Shown here: piece after piece, positions 10,400 to 21,500 of the stretch
Numbering within the stretch: position 1 is the stretch's first letter
How the letters are laid out: the number at the start of each line of letters is the position of its first letter
Assembly (NCBI GenBank): GCA_021234155.1
Contig: JAJEKV010000124.1
Location: 2,003,094 to 2,067,093 of the forward strand
Direction: 5' to 3'
From: Isoetes taiwanensis
Lineage: Eukaryota > Streptophyta > Lycopodiopsida > Isoetales > Isoetaceae
DNA: 64,000 bases
Notes under the pieces: model-generated
What the model was told of the DNA's origin: nothing
Seen by the model: the letters and a program-made list of their open reading frames with translations, nothing else
The model's database searches: none
Made by a program: the position numbers and the translations under genes

Positions 10400-11265
10400 G
10401 TTCCTTTCATAAGGAAATATAACTTTTAAATGAGTCACACAGTTCATAGTTCATGCCATTGATATAACAGGCATGAATGTATTTGCCGCATGCCAAAAGT
10501 TTTGCAAATGTACATGCATGCAGCGCACTTGTACATGTGGTACATGCATGCAGCGCACTTATGCGACCTGATCTAGCATCTCGAGTGCTTCCATATTTCA
10601 TACACAGTGTAAGAATGGCGTTGCCAGTAAACATGTCAGAAGCATATTGTAACCTAATAGCACCAACACATGAATGTATTTTCAGCATTCCAAGCTTCTT
10701 GTTGCACTACATTTACTCGTCAGTGATATACATGGCACTATATGGCTTGGATCTGTTGGACTGCATGATCTTAAAGAGTATGACAATATTCCTAGTGGCT
10801 ATTCTATCAAAAACTTGGTAAACATAATTCATGTCTCCAGGAGCTGCACGATCCACCTTTCAGGAGCTGCACAAAGACTTTGTACTCATCTCCAGGAGCG
10901 TAAAGACCTGAGATATCTACTTTGATGACGATTCTAGAATCAGCATATATAGACTTTCCCCACCCTAATGATTTTGTATGGGCAATTGTAGATAGGACAC
11001 TTATATAAGTAACAATGTCTGGATTGAACTCATCTTGCCTCATCTCTTAAAAAAGCTTGCTTGCTTGCTTTCCATCTCCATTCTGATTATAACCTACAAC
11101 CATTGTAGTCTATGTAAATACATCTATTCTGGACATGTTGTCAAACAATTAACTTGCATCAATCACACTTCCACACTTTAAATTCATGTTGAGCAGAACA
11201 TTTTCTACAACAATGCTAGTACAAACACTGAACATACTTCCACCAATTCCTCCCAAGCTTACATT
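10400..11265 (-). pseudogene. PPR protein (PLS-type) pseudogene
   Basis: Minus-strand translation gives the alternating signatures of organelle RNA-editing PPR proteins. These are LLNMNLKCGSVIDAS, LFDNMSRIDVF, TTMVVGYNQNGDGKQASKLF, MRQDEFNPDIVTYISVLSTI and, lower down, DMFTGNAILTLCMKYGS and GKYIHACYINGMN. Stops interrupt three places in the upper part (where Trp, Arg or Glu codons are expected). The lower part is rearranged, with a short duplication near 10,510-10,560. No DYW or E domain is seen. It starts only about 12 bases after the stop codon of the thioredoxin-like gene on the same strand, so it sits where that gene's 3' UTR should be. Confidence 0.75.
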
Positions 11266-11275
11266 TGAAAACAGG

Positions 11276-12289
11276 TCATCCAGCATTCTGCTTCAGCATC
11301 TCTCGAATTTCATCCAAAACCAACCATGCCTGATGCCCCCCAATCACCTCTGCTGTTAAATCATTATTCTTCCATAGCTTTAATCAAATGACAATAGACA
11401 ATGTCAATATGGAATGCAAACTGCACAACAAATATAAGCTTTGAAAGCAATGCTGACCTGAATTGTTGGCATTTTCTGGTACAGGTGGAATTTGTAAAAG
11501 AACTAATTAGAAAGGTCTGCATACTTGCAGTAGAATGAAATTTTAAGTAATACAAACTGTGATTCCTGCGCGCTTCACCAACGATTTTGATACAGCATTA
11601 ACATCCACGTAATAGAACTTGGTGCTGCATCACACAGCATTGTGGCTGTGAAAGCAATAGGCACCTTGAGCTATAAAAAAAAAAGGAAAAAAGGGGGAAA
11701 AAGGGGGAAGAAAGGAAAAGAAAGGAAAGGAAAACAGGGAAGCATGGAGACAATATGCTTAAGTACTCCTAAACTATGGACTCAAAACATATGTCTATTA
11801 TTTGACATTATTTCTGATTTGACACTTACTTTGGATAAAACTCTGCAGCAAGTTTTTCCAGCTTAGGCTTCAAATAGATGCATTTCCTGCACCATGAGGC
11901 CATCCTGTTCCATATCAAAGTTAGAATCTAGAACCCCACATTGTAAGAAATTAACATAGAGGATCAAGGAGAGTCTACGGAATTAACCATTCAATTACAG
12001 TTGCCTTGCCATTTTTCGCATTTTCAGACAAAATTGTATTGAATTGATCCTCCCCACTTATGTTTTCTAGCTCAACTTTCTCAGGACCTGATGCTTTCCA
12101 GTAAAGGGATTTGGCTGCCTTTGATATCCTTACATTTCTTCCATGTTTCAAAGGGCTTCGAAAGCAACCGACGCTGGATCGAGAAGCTGGCTTGGAAGTG
12201 AAGGTAGAAAAAAGGGGTGACGGCATTGCCATGGCACATTTTGGGGCAACGAAATGGGGAACCGCCATGGCCAGAGCTCCGTCAATCAT
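11276..12289 (-). CDS. Thioredoxin-like WCRKC protein, chloroplast (5 exons)
   Basis: Five exons join in frame on the minus strand: 11,988-12,289; 11,830-11,904; 11,558-11,624; 11,458-11,475; 11,276-11,377. Every intron has GT and AG borders, and the joins make one 187-residue protein. Residues 1-60 are Ser/Arg/Lys-rich without acidic residues, as in a plastid transit peptide. Then come the thioredoxin fold with [12 protein letters not shown] as active site, YVDVNAV, the cis-proline stretch KMPTIQ, the strand LWKNND, and [20 protein letters not shown] replaces the usual WCGPC, as in the plant thioredoxin-like 3 (WCRKC) family of stromal disulfide proteins. Exon 4 is an 18-nt microexon. ATG at 12,289 is chosen; the ATG at 12,268 is an alternative. 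Two upstream in-frame ATGs lie in a different repeat. No lesion was seen. Confidence 0.85.
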
Positions 12290-12335
12290 GCTAGGGCAAA
12301 ATAAAAAAAGCCAGGCCACCAGTTCTTCTAAAAGG

Positions 12336-12385
12336 ATAGGAAATTGCCTACCTTCGGTGGGCATTCCATGTATTTGTACATGGAG
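12336..12385. repeat. Hairpin-bearing repeat, copy 1 (thioredoxin-like 5' leader)
   Basis: Sequence AAATTGCCTACC-TTC-GGTGGGC followed by a word close to ATGTATTTGTACATGGAG. A second copy lies at 12,711. The stem pairs imperfectly. It lies about 50 bases upstream of the chosen thioredoxin-like start codon and could belong to its leader. It resembles, but is not the same as, the Helitron 3' hairpin. Confidence 0.45.
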
Positions 12386-12710
12386 TGTGTCCATGAAACA
12401 CAAACCGTTGCAGAAAGCCAGGGCAATTATTTTTTCCACTGTAGGGTTGTTCTCCTGCCATCACCGGATCGTCCAACTATCTACTGAGATCCGGATTAGA
12501 AGGTTCTTTAAATCCAAGAAGGCGCTTTGAATTCTTGGCCGGTAGGATTAGAAGCCAGAGGAATCCAGAAAGGCCATAGCATGCCTGCTTGCCCGTTAGG
12601 GTTAAGACAGAGAAGGGGCTCTGCTCAGGGTATGCTGAATCTCCACCGTCCCTTCGAAAAATCGAATTCTCACCGTCGGATCTAGGGCGTGGTCCATTAC
12701 ATAACATTAT

Positions 12711-12760
12711 AGAAAATTGCCCACCGTTGGTGGGCTTTCTATGTAATTGTATATGAAGAT
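12711..12760. repeat. Hairpin-bearing repeat, copy 2
   Basis: AAATTGCCCACC-GTT-GGTGGGC with a perfect stem, followed by TTTCTATGTAATTGTATATGA. It is parallel to copy 1 some 375 bp away, so the intervening segment may be bounded by a duplicated terminus. Confidence 0.45.
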
Positions 12761-13233
12761 TCGGAGACTAATGTGTTGTCTATGAGTAAGTGACGTTAAA
12801 TCGAGTTTTTAATGTATGATAAGATGTGGTTGTGTCCTCTGATTTGGCAAACCTAGTTTAACTACATTAAGATTTTTGTTATTTGCTACTTACGGGCATG
12901 AGAATCATAATATATGTGTTCACTCGTCAACATTAACTCTTTTTGTAGCACATTCTCTACGGGAATTCTAGAGCATAGGTGCGAGGGAATTGTGTAATGA
13001 AGTGGAGCAAATGGTTCTGACAAATGTCTCGTTTGGAAGCCCGTTATAATTATAGATCCCATACTTCTACGCACTTTCATTAAAGGCAACGACCTATGAG
13101 GGAACTGAAATTGTGGCTGAGAACCTTTGCTAAATTTAGATGTGATCCTATTATTTGGTCCTATATGAGTCGAATGCAAATAAAAAGGAAAAGCAACTAT
13201 GGAAAAGATTTATATTCAATTTCGAACTATTAA

Positions 13234-13398
13234 GATAGAAAGGCATTACAGGATCCAGCGAATAAAATCATATCCCGTGATTATATGTACAGATCTACAA
13301 CAGCCATAACCGTATCTAAAGTAGAAGAAGCCCTTAAACGTGGAGAAATAGTAGAAGTTGGTGCAGAAAGGAGTCAACAGCCGAAAGGCACCTGGTAA
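13234..13398 (+). pseudogene. Unrecognised exon-like ORF
   Basis: A 54-codon plus-strand frame begins just after an in-frame stop and reads DRKALQDPANKIISRDYMYR, then TAITVSKVEEALKRGEIVEV, ending QQPKGTW and TAA. Composition and amphipathic periodicity look like a real last exon and not chance. There is no start codon and no recognisable domain. It may be a stray exon like the other fragments in this island. Confidence 0.3.
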
Positions 13399-13783
13399 AC
13401 AATTGCAGAGAAATGTAGATTAGAGTTGCAAGGAAAGTGTTGCAAGGATTAAACTCTTAGGAGGAGCGGCCTTACCTCTGAAGGTCGTTACTGAGGCGTT
13501 GGAATGTTGCACAATGGTCCTCTATGAAAAAAAAAAAATCGTAAAAAAATCGTTTTGTAAATTTAAATTCACGTTAGCGTTGGAGAGAACATTTATCGAT
13601 ACTATTACTTTTGTTCTTGGAATCATTTCCAGTTCTCAGCTTGTTGGAAAATATCCTTCTACAGACAAATCTAGATTAGAGTTGTCATACATATTTTACA
13701 TCTTGAGATGCAATGCTTCACTATTACATGCATTAGCCTAGTCCCATAAGTAGATAGCATGACAGTTCATAAACCAATTCCAC

Positions 13784-13886
13784 ATTTTCTATATTACAAC
13801 ACAAAAACCTTACTTTAGAAACAATGGAGCAAGCCTTGCCTCCAAAATGAGATATTGCTTGCTTAGGATCTCCATGATCTGCAAAC
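13784..13886 (-). repeat. Duplicated exon-like segment, copy 1
   Basis: About 100 bp that recurs at 14,628-14,730. On the minus strand both copies start after TTTGCAG and end before GTAAGG, and both are open in the frame EILSKQYLILEARLAPL. The duplication may have copied one exon of an unidentified gene; the frame DPKQAISHFGGKACS is open only in this copy. Confidence 0.45.
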
Positions 13887-13939
13887 ATAAAAAATATGAG
13901 TTTCCTTACAAAGCATTGCAAATTTCATGGGAATACTTG

Positions 13940-14118
13940 CATAGCATAAAATGCCCAATTGGGATTCAATAACTGGAATTTGAATCCCAAGATAAATTTC
14001 CAGAAACGAAATGTTCTCATAAGCATAATTTGCAGCAAGGATCAATTCTTGTGTTTCCATATCGCAAAAACCTCCAGGAATAATGATTCGATCTACACAA
14101 ATAACAATTCCATCTGCA
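13940..14118 (-). pseudogene. CTP synthase glutaminase-domain fragment
   Basis: Minus-strand reading gives IIIPGGFCDMETQELILAAN, then YAYENISFLEIYLGIQIPVI. This aligns with the class-I glutamine amidotransferase part of CTP synthase, where the family has PGGFGDRG, KYARENKIPFLGICLGMQ and AVIE. The catalytic cysteine of GICLG is replaced (EIYLG here), and DRG is lost. Only about 60 codons remain, with no synthetase domain nearby. It is therefore a broken or captured exon of the enzyme that makes CTP from UTP and glutamine. Confidence 0.6.
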
Positions 14119-14627
14119 CTTATAACAGAATAATATTAATGGTTTGAATCACTTTGTGCTTTTATTCTGAGAACCATAAGACTAAAAGTGGCTTGCAATA
14201 TAGGTACATCTGGATTATTGATGTCATTCATAAATAGGGGCAATTTTACAATAATGTTGTGCATATAAGTTTACTAAGAAATACTTTAGGAATATGCAAC
14301 TACAAAACGAAAAGCTTCTTGCTGCAAACATTAAGAAGCTACTTATAGCTGTCATTTTGAAATAAGAAGGGTCTTAGACTCAATAAAGCTATACAGTCTA
14401 CACATCGAGTAGATTTGTTGATACAGACTTGTATGGGAGATCTCAGTATGTGTCTAAAATTTAGAAATTGGAAAGAACATGAATACTAAATAATCCAAAA
14501 CTTACATGTGATTCCTTTGATTGCTTTAACTGCATCGTGCAAAAGAATAAAAGCCCTAGAAGACCTGCATTAGTATCAACCCATAAGATGTCCTAGAAGC
14601 AAAGACTATAGAAACCGATAGACCTTA

Positions 14628-14730
14628 CAACACAAAAACCTTACTTTCTATACAGTGGAGCAAGCCTTGCCTCCAAAATGAGATATTGCTTGCTTAGGAT
14701 CTCCACGACCTGCAAATATTAAATATGAGT
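14628..14730 (-). repeat. Duplicated exon-like segment, copy 2
   Basis: Second copy of the segment at 13,784-13,886. Differences cluster near the donor side. Between the copies lies ordinary AT-rich sequence plus the CTP synthase fragment. Confidence 0.45.
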
Positions 14731-14759
14731 TCCCTTACAAAGTCTTTGCAGTTGCCTTC

Positions 14760-15340
14760 TGCCTAGTATGCATTCCAGAGCAAGACTCTTCTTCGCAGCA
14801 GTAATTTCAGGCCGGCATCTAGGCGTACTGAGCTTTATAATTTTTGTATCCTCTGTTCGACCTGTCATTTTTTACCATCCGGAAGTATAACTTTAGTGCC
14901 AAGAACATAATTTGGCAAACCCTAAACTCCAAATAAAGCAATGGCCGCATCTGCTCCATCTCCCCTGCCCATTGCACTGCAAGGAAAGGATTTTACATTT
15001 CTCCAGTTGTTCTTAAGCCATACTTCAAAATGAATCTGCAAAGTTTCATGCCGTTCTGGCATTCAGGAACTGGCCTAAGAAAATAAACCACCGTAAATAT
15101 TTGGAAGCAAGGGAAAGTAGTCCCATGCGCTAATCTACCAGCTCCCATGAACACAGGAGGCGCGTTGAAGCCATACCGAGAGGAGATGCAAAATTGTGGC
15201 CGTTAGATTTAGGGCTCTAGATTTTAGCCGTTGGATCTAGGGCTGGGTCCAACACTTACACTATAACATTATTATATAAGATAATATAGGATGTCTTAGA
15301 CATGCCAAGGATCCATCTTAATGTTCTCATACATACCTTT
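14760..15340. other. Coding-like island without an assignable gene
   Basis: On the minus strand near 14,870-14,990 short open pieces such as GLPNYVLGTKVILPDGK and MGRGDGADAAIALFGV are separated by stops. On the plus strand an ATG at about 14,941 opens MAASAPSPLPIALQGKDF for 30 codons. None can be assigned. The rest is non-coding. Confidence 0.25.
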
Positions 15341-15354
15341 AATGTTCTCATATA

Positions 15355-15383
15355 CTAGGAACGGTGCCCAGCGTTGCTGGGCA
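15355..15383 (-). mobile_element. Helitron 3' terminus
   Basis: CTAGGAACGGTGCCCAGCG then TTGCTGGGCAT; minus-strand CTAG is followed by T. Body to the right (increasing coordinates). Confidence 0.75.
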
Positions 15384-15384
15384 T

Positions 15385-15838
15385 AAGCTGAGAACCTGTA
15401 AATGATACACTATAGTATTAACTCTCTATGTCTATGCACGCATTGATAAACTGCTGTTTTAAAAGGATTATGCTTGACACCTTAAATCCTTTGTGACCTT
15501 GTTTGACTACAATGTGATGACTGTATTTTTATTAACTTTAATCTTCTTTATATTTGTAGTAGAGTGTCTCCACCTATGGGCGCATAGGCTTTGTGCAATG
15601 TAACATGCAACTCAGTAGCAAAAAATGCTATTTTTTGTTTTACTTCAACTATAATATTTTTCCTCCATCCAAAAATGGTCATTATCAACGTGCAACTTTT
15701 TTTCACTATACTTTTTTATTTAAAATATGCCAAAAATACCAAATTTTGGGGTTTTTAAAAAGGGAATCTGCAATTGCACTACAGGTCATTAGTGCATTTG
15801 ATCTGTCACCTTGTTCCTTGCAACAACAACCGGCTTAT
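15385..15838 (+). other. Non-coding body of a Helitron-like element
   Basis: AT-rich, no gene. The last 130 bp before the terminus at 15,839 (GGTCATTAGTGCATTTG and neighbours) recur in diverged form at 36,121-36,185, which supports a dispersed non-autonomous element that ends at 15,867. Confidence 0.5.
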
Positions 15839-15867
15839 AGCCCAGCAACGCTGGGCACTTTTACTAG
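15839..15867 (+). mobile_element. Helitron 3' terminus
   Basis: GCCCAGC-AAC-GCTGGGC, spacer, TTACTAG then T. Plus orientation; body to the left. Confidence 0.8.
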
Positions 15868-16324
15868 TACCATTTAAGAAAATGGCCATACATATTTACA
15901 TCTCACTGAGAACATAGAAGCTGTTTGATCTAACATTGGGGAGAAACATGGCAGGACGGAGTCCAGGAATTCTTACTTTGTATTGACATGCTGGATCTGT
16001 ACACCTCAAATGGCTTTGAGAGCATCTGTCGAATGGCTTCGGTCTACCCTACTACTTACCCGGTTGGAACATCCGCGATCCAGAACGCACAAGACTGCCA
16101 GTTTACAGGCAACAATGGATTTGGACCAGTCACCTGCATATCTTAGGTATATTCCAGCATATATCTGGGATATGCCACAAACCCACATAAGCGAGGGTTT
16201 GCCCCCCTAGGGGCAACCCAAAAACTAGAGGCCTTTTATCTGAGAATATTTCACAGATCAATGGTTCACAAACAAAAATAAAAACATCCAAACATAAAAA
16301 CATCCCTATTATTATAAGATATAA
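15868..16324. other. Non-coding segment between opposed Helitron ends
   Basis: Nothing recognisable as a gene. The pair of termini at 15,867 (plus) and 16,325 (minus) face each other across this 457-bp spacer. A CCCCCTAGGGGCAACCC word at about 16,203 resembles the start of the LTR-like repeat at 38,703. Confidence 0.4.
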
Positions 16325-16353
16325 CTAGTAATGGTGCCCAGCGTTGCTGGGCA
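16325..16353 (-). mobile_element. Helitron 3' terminus
   Basis: CTAGTAATGGTGCCCAGCG then TTGCTGGGCAT, minus orientation, CTAG followed by T on its own strand. It is one of two candidate 3' ends for the Rep-helicase element to the right. Confidence 0.8.
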
Positions 16354-16519
16354 TAAGTTGAAACCTGTGTGAAGGATAACTTATTCAGCTCAAACTCTTT
16401 GTCATAAATGTAACATAATGAAGCAAATCCATAGGAAAATTATCATTTGTTCTCAAATTTTTTGTCATAAATCTAACATAATGTGAGCTTTTTATTATTG
16501 TGGAAAAATTCTTCTTTAC

Positions 16520-16545
16520 ATAGTAATGGTGTCCAGTGTAATAGA
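16520..16545 (-). mobile_element. Helitron 3' terminus, decayed
   Basis: ATAGTAATGGTGTCCAGTG keeps the outer part of the terminus but has lost the second hairpin half and the CTAG. It lies 20-45 bases after the stop of the helicase frame, the position expected for the autonomous element's own 3' end. Confidence 0.5.
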
Positions 16546-16565
16546 AACTAAGAGATCTCTAGAAA

Positions 16566-18599
16566 TTAAGCGCCTATTTCATCTCGTAGAATCTCTTTGT
16601 AGACTACATTAGGTGTGAACCTCCTATTGTTTTTCAGCAGCGTTCCTTGTCTTGAGGTATCTTGAATATATACCTTCACTCCGTGTTGTGTGGTGCACCT
16701 TGAGAATGCGACATAGAGCTGGCCATGTGTGAAAACTGGCATTGGTAGGTAGATGCCAACGGAGGTCATGGACTGGCCTTGCGACTTGTTGATTGTCATC
16801 GAGAATGCGAGTCACACGGGGAACTGTCTTCGCTTGAAGGGGAGGAGGTCACTGTCTGATGGCTCTAAGGTTATCCTTGGTATGAGGACCCGTGTTCCTT
16901 TGTAGGTGCCTGTGATTATCTCTGCATCTATGATTCTTGGGTATGCTTTGATGACGCGAAGGTGGGTGCTATTGCAGAGACCGGCCTTCGGGTTCATGTT
17001 TCTGAGTAGGAGATGGCTCCGTCCTTGATGTGTAGCTTATGCGATGGCATGCTGGAAGGGGTTAGGTGGTTGATGAACTCGATTGGGAAGTCCCTTGTAG
17101 CATCTTCGCCTTTTGCAATGATGGTGTCTACGCTCGTATATATATGGAGTTGTCCATTCAACCTTAAGAGGACCTTATCGTTGATCTTCAGCGTGTCTTC
17201 ATTCTTTGGTGCCAAGATGGCTTTGTCATACAACATGTGCACATTTGCCTCCGTTATTTCCTTGTCGAGGATGCTGTCAATCAAGTCGTCTTCCACAACA
17301 CATTCTTCCAGTATCTCAACCAAGTCGCGGTCGAGCCCTGGCTCATTATGCATCCGTTCCCCGTTACCAAGACGTAGCAGCCAATTTGAGATAGTCTTTT
17401 CCCACCCGCATATTTTGTGTCACCTTGGGGTCCCGGTTAGTCCACAATGGGTTCCGCTTTTGACACATTTTCGAGATGACTTCCGCCCTTGTTGCATGTT
17501 TGACCACGGTGCAATCGCTGCCGAAAAGTCACCGCTTGGGTGAGCATTATCATTCCCTCAAACGGCCTGTCATCCTGGCGGATCTCGCGTAAAAGCCTGT
17601 CGACGGCAGTGAGTGCATGCGTGTGCATCATTCCCATTTCGTCCCATACCATGATGCTTGCCTTTCTAAGTACCTCTGCTTGTTGGCTTGTTGCACGCAG
17701 TGCGGAGGTTGCCTCTTGTATCAACTTGAACGTTGAATGGACTGTTTGTGCTCCCTTCAAGAGGAGGCTGGCAATGCCTGTCCAAGCCACTGATACAACA
17801 CCAACACCACATCCTCTTAGTATACTGATCAGGCTGTTGAAGAGGAAAGACTTGCTCGTGCCTCCCGGTCCGTCCACATTGATACATGGGGCTTGATGTT
17901 GGCTGATTGCATCGAGGATAATGTCGGCTATATGCTTTTGCTCCCTGTTGAGCTTGCCGTAGTTTTCCTGTCCCTCTTTCAACTCCTTTTCTCATCATCG
18001 GTCCGTTCATTTGGGAAGTTGCCTAGAATGTCTAGTCGTGGTTCTCGTAGTCCAAGTCGCCGACATGTGCACCGCCATCTGGAAAATTTTGTCAATGTCT
18101 TTTAGTGCATTGTTGTAAGCTTGCTCTTGTGGCATCTCGTAAAATCAAGAATCTTCCGTCAGTCGTCCTTGAAGAGCTCCCATAGCCGCATTGGATCTTG
18201 TGGGTCATTGTACAGGCAAATGAATGCGAATGTTTGGCGTAGCTACATTAGCATCTGAAAGTTGCTCGCATCTTCGAGTGTCTTCTCCCACTGGACCCCT
18301 TGATATATAGCAACAGAAGACGAAGGTAATAGCGGTCACCATCCTTAGGGCTCACATTGTACATCCTGTGATGAGCTTGAACTTTCCCTTCCTCTTTTCC
18401 GTGATGTCCGGGCGTAAATGTGTAGTGCTGGGGGATTTCTGGGTAAGTGTATTCACGTGCAGCTGGGTCGTTCTTGTTGAGCTCAAACCATGCGGTCAGC
18501 ATTGTTTGCTTTTGCATCTGCTACTCGATGGCTTGTCTTTCTTGGCCTTCTTAATAATACACTGCTTGGTTGTTTGGCAGATGAACAGTAGCCCTGTGG
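16566..18599 (-). pseudogene. Helitron Pif1-like helicase region
   Basis: Minus-strand pieces in order: LTAWFELNKNDPAAREYTYP and YYLRLLLLYIKG (18,248-18,517), then the ATPase core at 17,437-17,982 with Walker A GPGGTSKS and Walker B VWDEMGMM. Next are EEC-VVEDDLIDSI (16,994-17,353), LCNSTHLRVIKAYPRIIDAE and LLPFKRRQFPV (16,812-16,997), and finally INKSQGQSM...[10 protein letters not shown] (16,566-16,799). Walker A has Ser where the family has Gly (GTSKS for GTGKS), which should damage ATP binding. At least four frame changes. It ends with a normal stop 20-45 bases before a decayed Helitron terminus. Confidence 0.85.
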
Positions 18600-21500
18600 T
18601 AATCGTGGGGAATTGCCATGCATCCTGAACCCATATAACCTCCACATGGCTTCAGCTGCAGAGACGTATCTCGTATCAAGGTATTGCTCCACCTCGTCCC
18701 AATTGAATGTGGATGTTGATTCCCCTGTAGGTTCTACAGTGACCTTGATGGATGCTCGATCATGCCCTTTGTGGATATACTTGTAGATATACTTTACGCT
18801 CCCGACGCTGAAACACTGCTCTACATTGATATGTGCTTCGTATTTTTCAAGCAGTCATCGATTATGGGGAACTATCCATTTGTTGTCAATAGGCGTGTTG
18901 CCCCTCATGAAGTGGCCTGTATCCCGTCTTCTGTACTCTGAGTAGCCATTTGCACTGACTTTGGTATTGTCATTAAATGTCTTTGGATATCCCTTTGTGC
19001 ATTCCTTTATTGGGCTGCCTTCCTTGGCTTGCATGCAAGGTGCGTTTGGGTTGAGGGCCCCGCATGGGCCGTGGACCATATGCTTGATGACGATCTCTCG
19101 CAGGTTGGGGTTTTCTGGGCCTGGCACCTTAGCACTCGTGATGCTGTCAATGGCGTCGCTATCCCGAATCTTGTCTTGTTGCTCGAGAATCATGAGAAGG
19201 TGGCAATGGGGCAAGCCTCATTTTTGGAACTCTATCGTGTAAGTGTGCGCCTTCACCTTGCCCAAGATATCATTTTCGAAGAGGTCATGAAAGAACTCTT
19301 TGAGTTTTGTGTGGAATACGCTGCATAACCAAATCGGCTTATCATGCTACCATTGTCCAGAAGCGGGTTGTGTCTAATCTCTATCCAATTTGGGTTGGAT
19401 GTAAATGTTACAAAGAGGTCGGCTTTGCAAATCTTCGGATCAAGGCCATTGAATCCTGATAGTTTTGTTCCATTGCCCTCGGGTCGCCAAAGGTGTGAGG
19501 AGGGGCAGGATGACCAAATTTTGCCTGGATCTTAAGCCTCTTTGCTCTGCCTCATGGTCTATGTAGTCAATAAGGCCTTGGTACAACTCGACCCGCAACT
19601 TCCTTTGGTTTTGCTTGATCCAATTTAGTTCATTTGCCTCCACTCTCGAGTAGACATCAACAATGAATTGTTGTGTTAGCTTGCCTGCACAAAGCAGTGG
19701 GTTGCAAGCTAATCTCCTGATTGCCAGCCGGTAATATGGCATATTTAACAAAATTTAGACTTATTCAAATCTAATAGATATATACTTCAAGGATGTCATA
19801 ATAAGATCAACAGTATTTTTAACTCTTATTGATTTTAACCATTTAATTTTCACTTTGATTTATTTAGAATGATCTAAAATAATGCTATATAATTGAAATA
19901 TTATTTTTTCAAAATAGGTAAAGAAAGTTTTAGATTTGGAACTAATTAAAGGATTATGTTTATCTGTAAAGACATTGGATAATTTATTATTGATTAAGTT
20001 TCAATATATTTTGTTTCATTAATAATAAAATATTCAATAATTATTATTAAGATATTAACTTTATAATTTAATGGATTTCGACCTGAAAACTTTGTTAAAC
20101 GTGTTTTTAAAAGTATAAAAGTTTGTAAATTGAGAAATTCTTATAATAGTTTTAAGTCAATCGCTTATTGAACCATCAGATTTCATTTGCAAATTATCAG
20201 GATTGCCAAATTTTAAATTTGTTAAATCATTAAAAATTAAAATTTTATATTCTGGAAATGTTTAATTCTAAATAAGTTCAAGTGAAAATTAGTCTGAAAA
20301 GTAATTTTGCATTTTTATAACCATTAAGGTCTTAACTTAAAGATAAACTTATATAATTAAAACTCATAAAAATTATATCAATCAAGAAGAATTAAATATA
20401 ATATATATATTCTTATAATGAAGTCCTTGAAGTGTTATCTATTAAATCTGAATAAGTCTAAGTCTTGTTGAATATGTCATTAATTGTAGAATTGAAGCAT
20501 GCTCACATTTTCATATTTCCTTGAAGACGTTGATGTGGAAGATGTTTCTGCTTTCTTGATTCCTATCTCCAGCCTTGGTCACCAAAGGGGAAGAGAATGG
20601 GATAAACCAAGGGATCAAGGTTTGGGTTTGTGATTGGTATTTTCTTGAGGCCGCCACCCTTTTGGTGTATGCAGATGTCCCTATCGAATGGTGGCTCTCC
20701 GTCTGCATTGACAAATATAACTGCGACTTCGTTTGCGCATGCTGGGTTATACCTCCTAAGGTCCATGTTTCGAGCAGTGTTAAAGTACATCTTGACGTCC
20801 CTCACCCCTTCGCCGGACTGTTGTGCATGCTTCTCTACATCATGCATCATCATGAGGGTCACGATAGGGGGCCGATATTATGAGCTTCGGATCCAGTTCT
20901 TTCGGAAGTTGGTCATTCACAATTTTCATTCTGTGGTTTTTGAGCTCGTGTTTCATGTGCAAAATCGGCATCTAGAATATAGAGCTGGGAATATGTTGGT
21001 GCTTGCGAACCATCGGCATAAGCTGGACCTACTCTATGGTAGGTTTGTCCTTGGATCTTGAAATAGTATGGTCTCAGGGCCTTGAAACCGCCGATGATGT
21101 TGGCCAAAGGATGCAAAGGCAAGAGCACTATTGTAGGCCCTGATGTGTTGGTGGAAGTTACTGCTTTTTGGATGTTGATGGCTCAATAGGCTCTGAATGA
21201 GATGGGGGATTGGTTGTAGGGGTTCTAACTTGTTTTGTCCATTATGGCAGCAGTTTGTACCATCATCCTTGAATGCAAGTGCCCCACAGTGTATACACTC
21301 CCTATTCAATGAACCTCAATGGTGTCGTTCTACTTGTCTGACTTCAAGTGTCCTTGCTATTCTGTATGTGGGTGGTTGAGCTCGCCATCGGCGTTGATAT
21401 TGTGCAAGTTCATCCAACCGTTGTTGGTGCTCATCTTCTGTTTCTATGGCAGCTTGTTGGACTCTCCTTTGGCATTGATATTGGGCATGTTCAGCCAATC

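Noticed and set aside
12111-12530. 139-codon plus-strand frame opposite the thioredoxin-like exon 1
   Set aside because: Shadow of the minus-strand coding exon; composition and lack of motifs agree.
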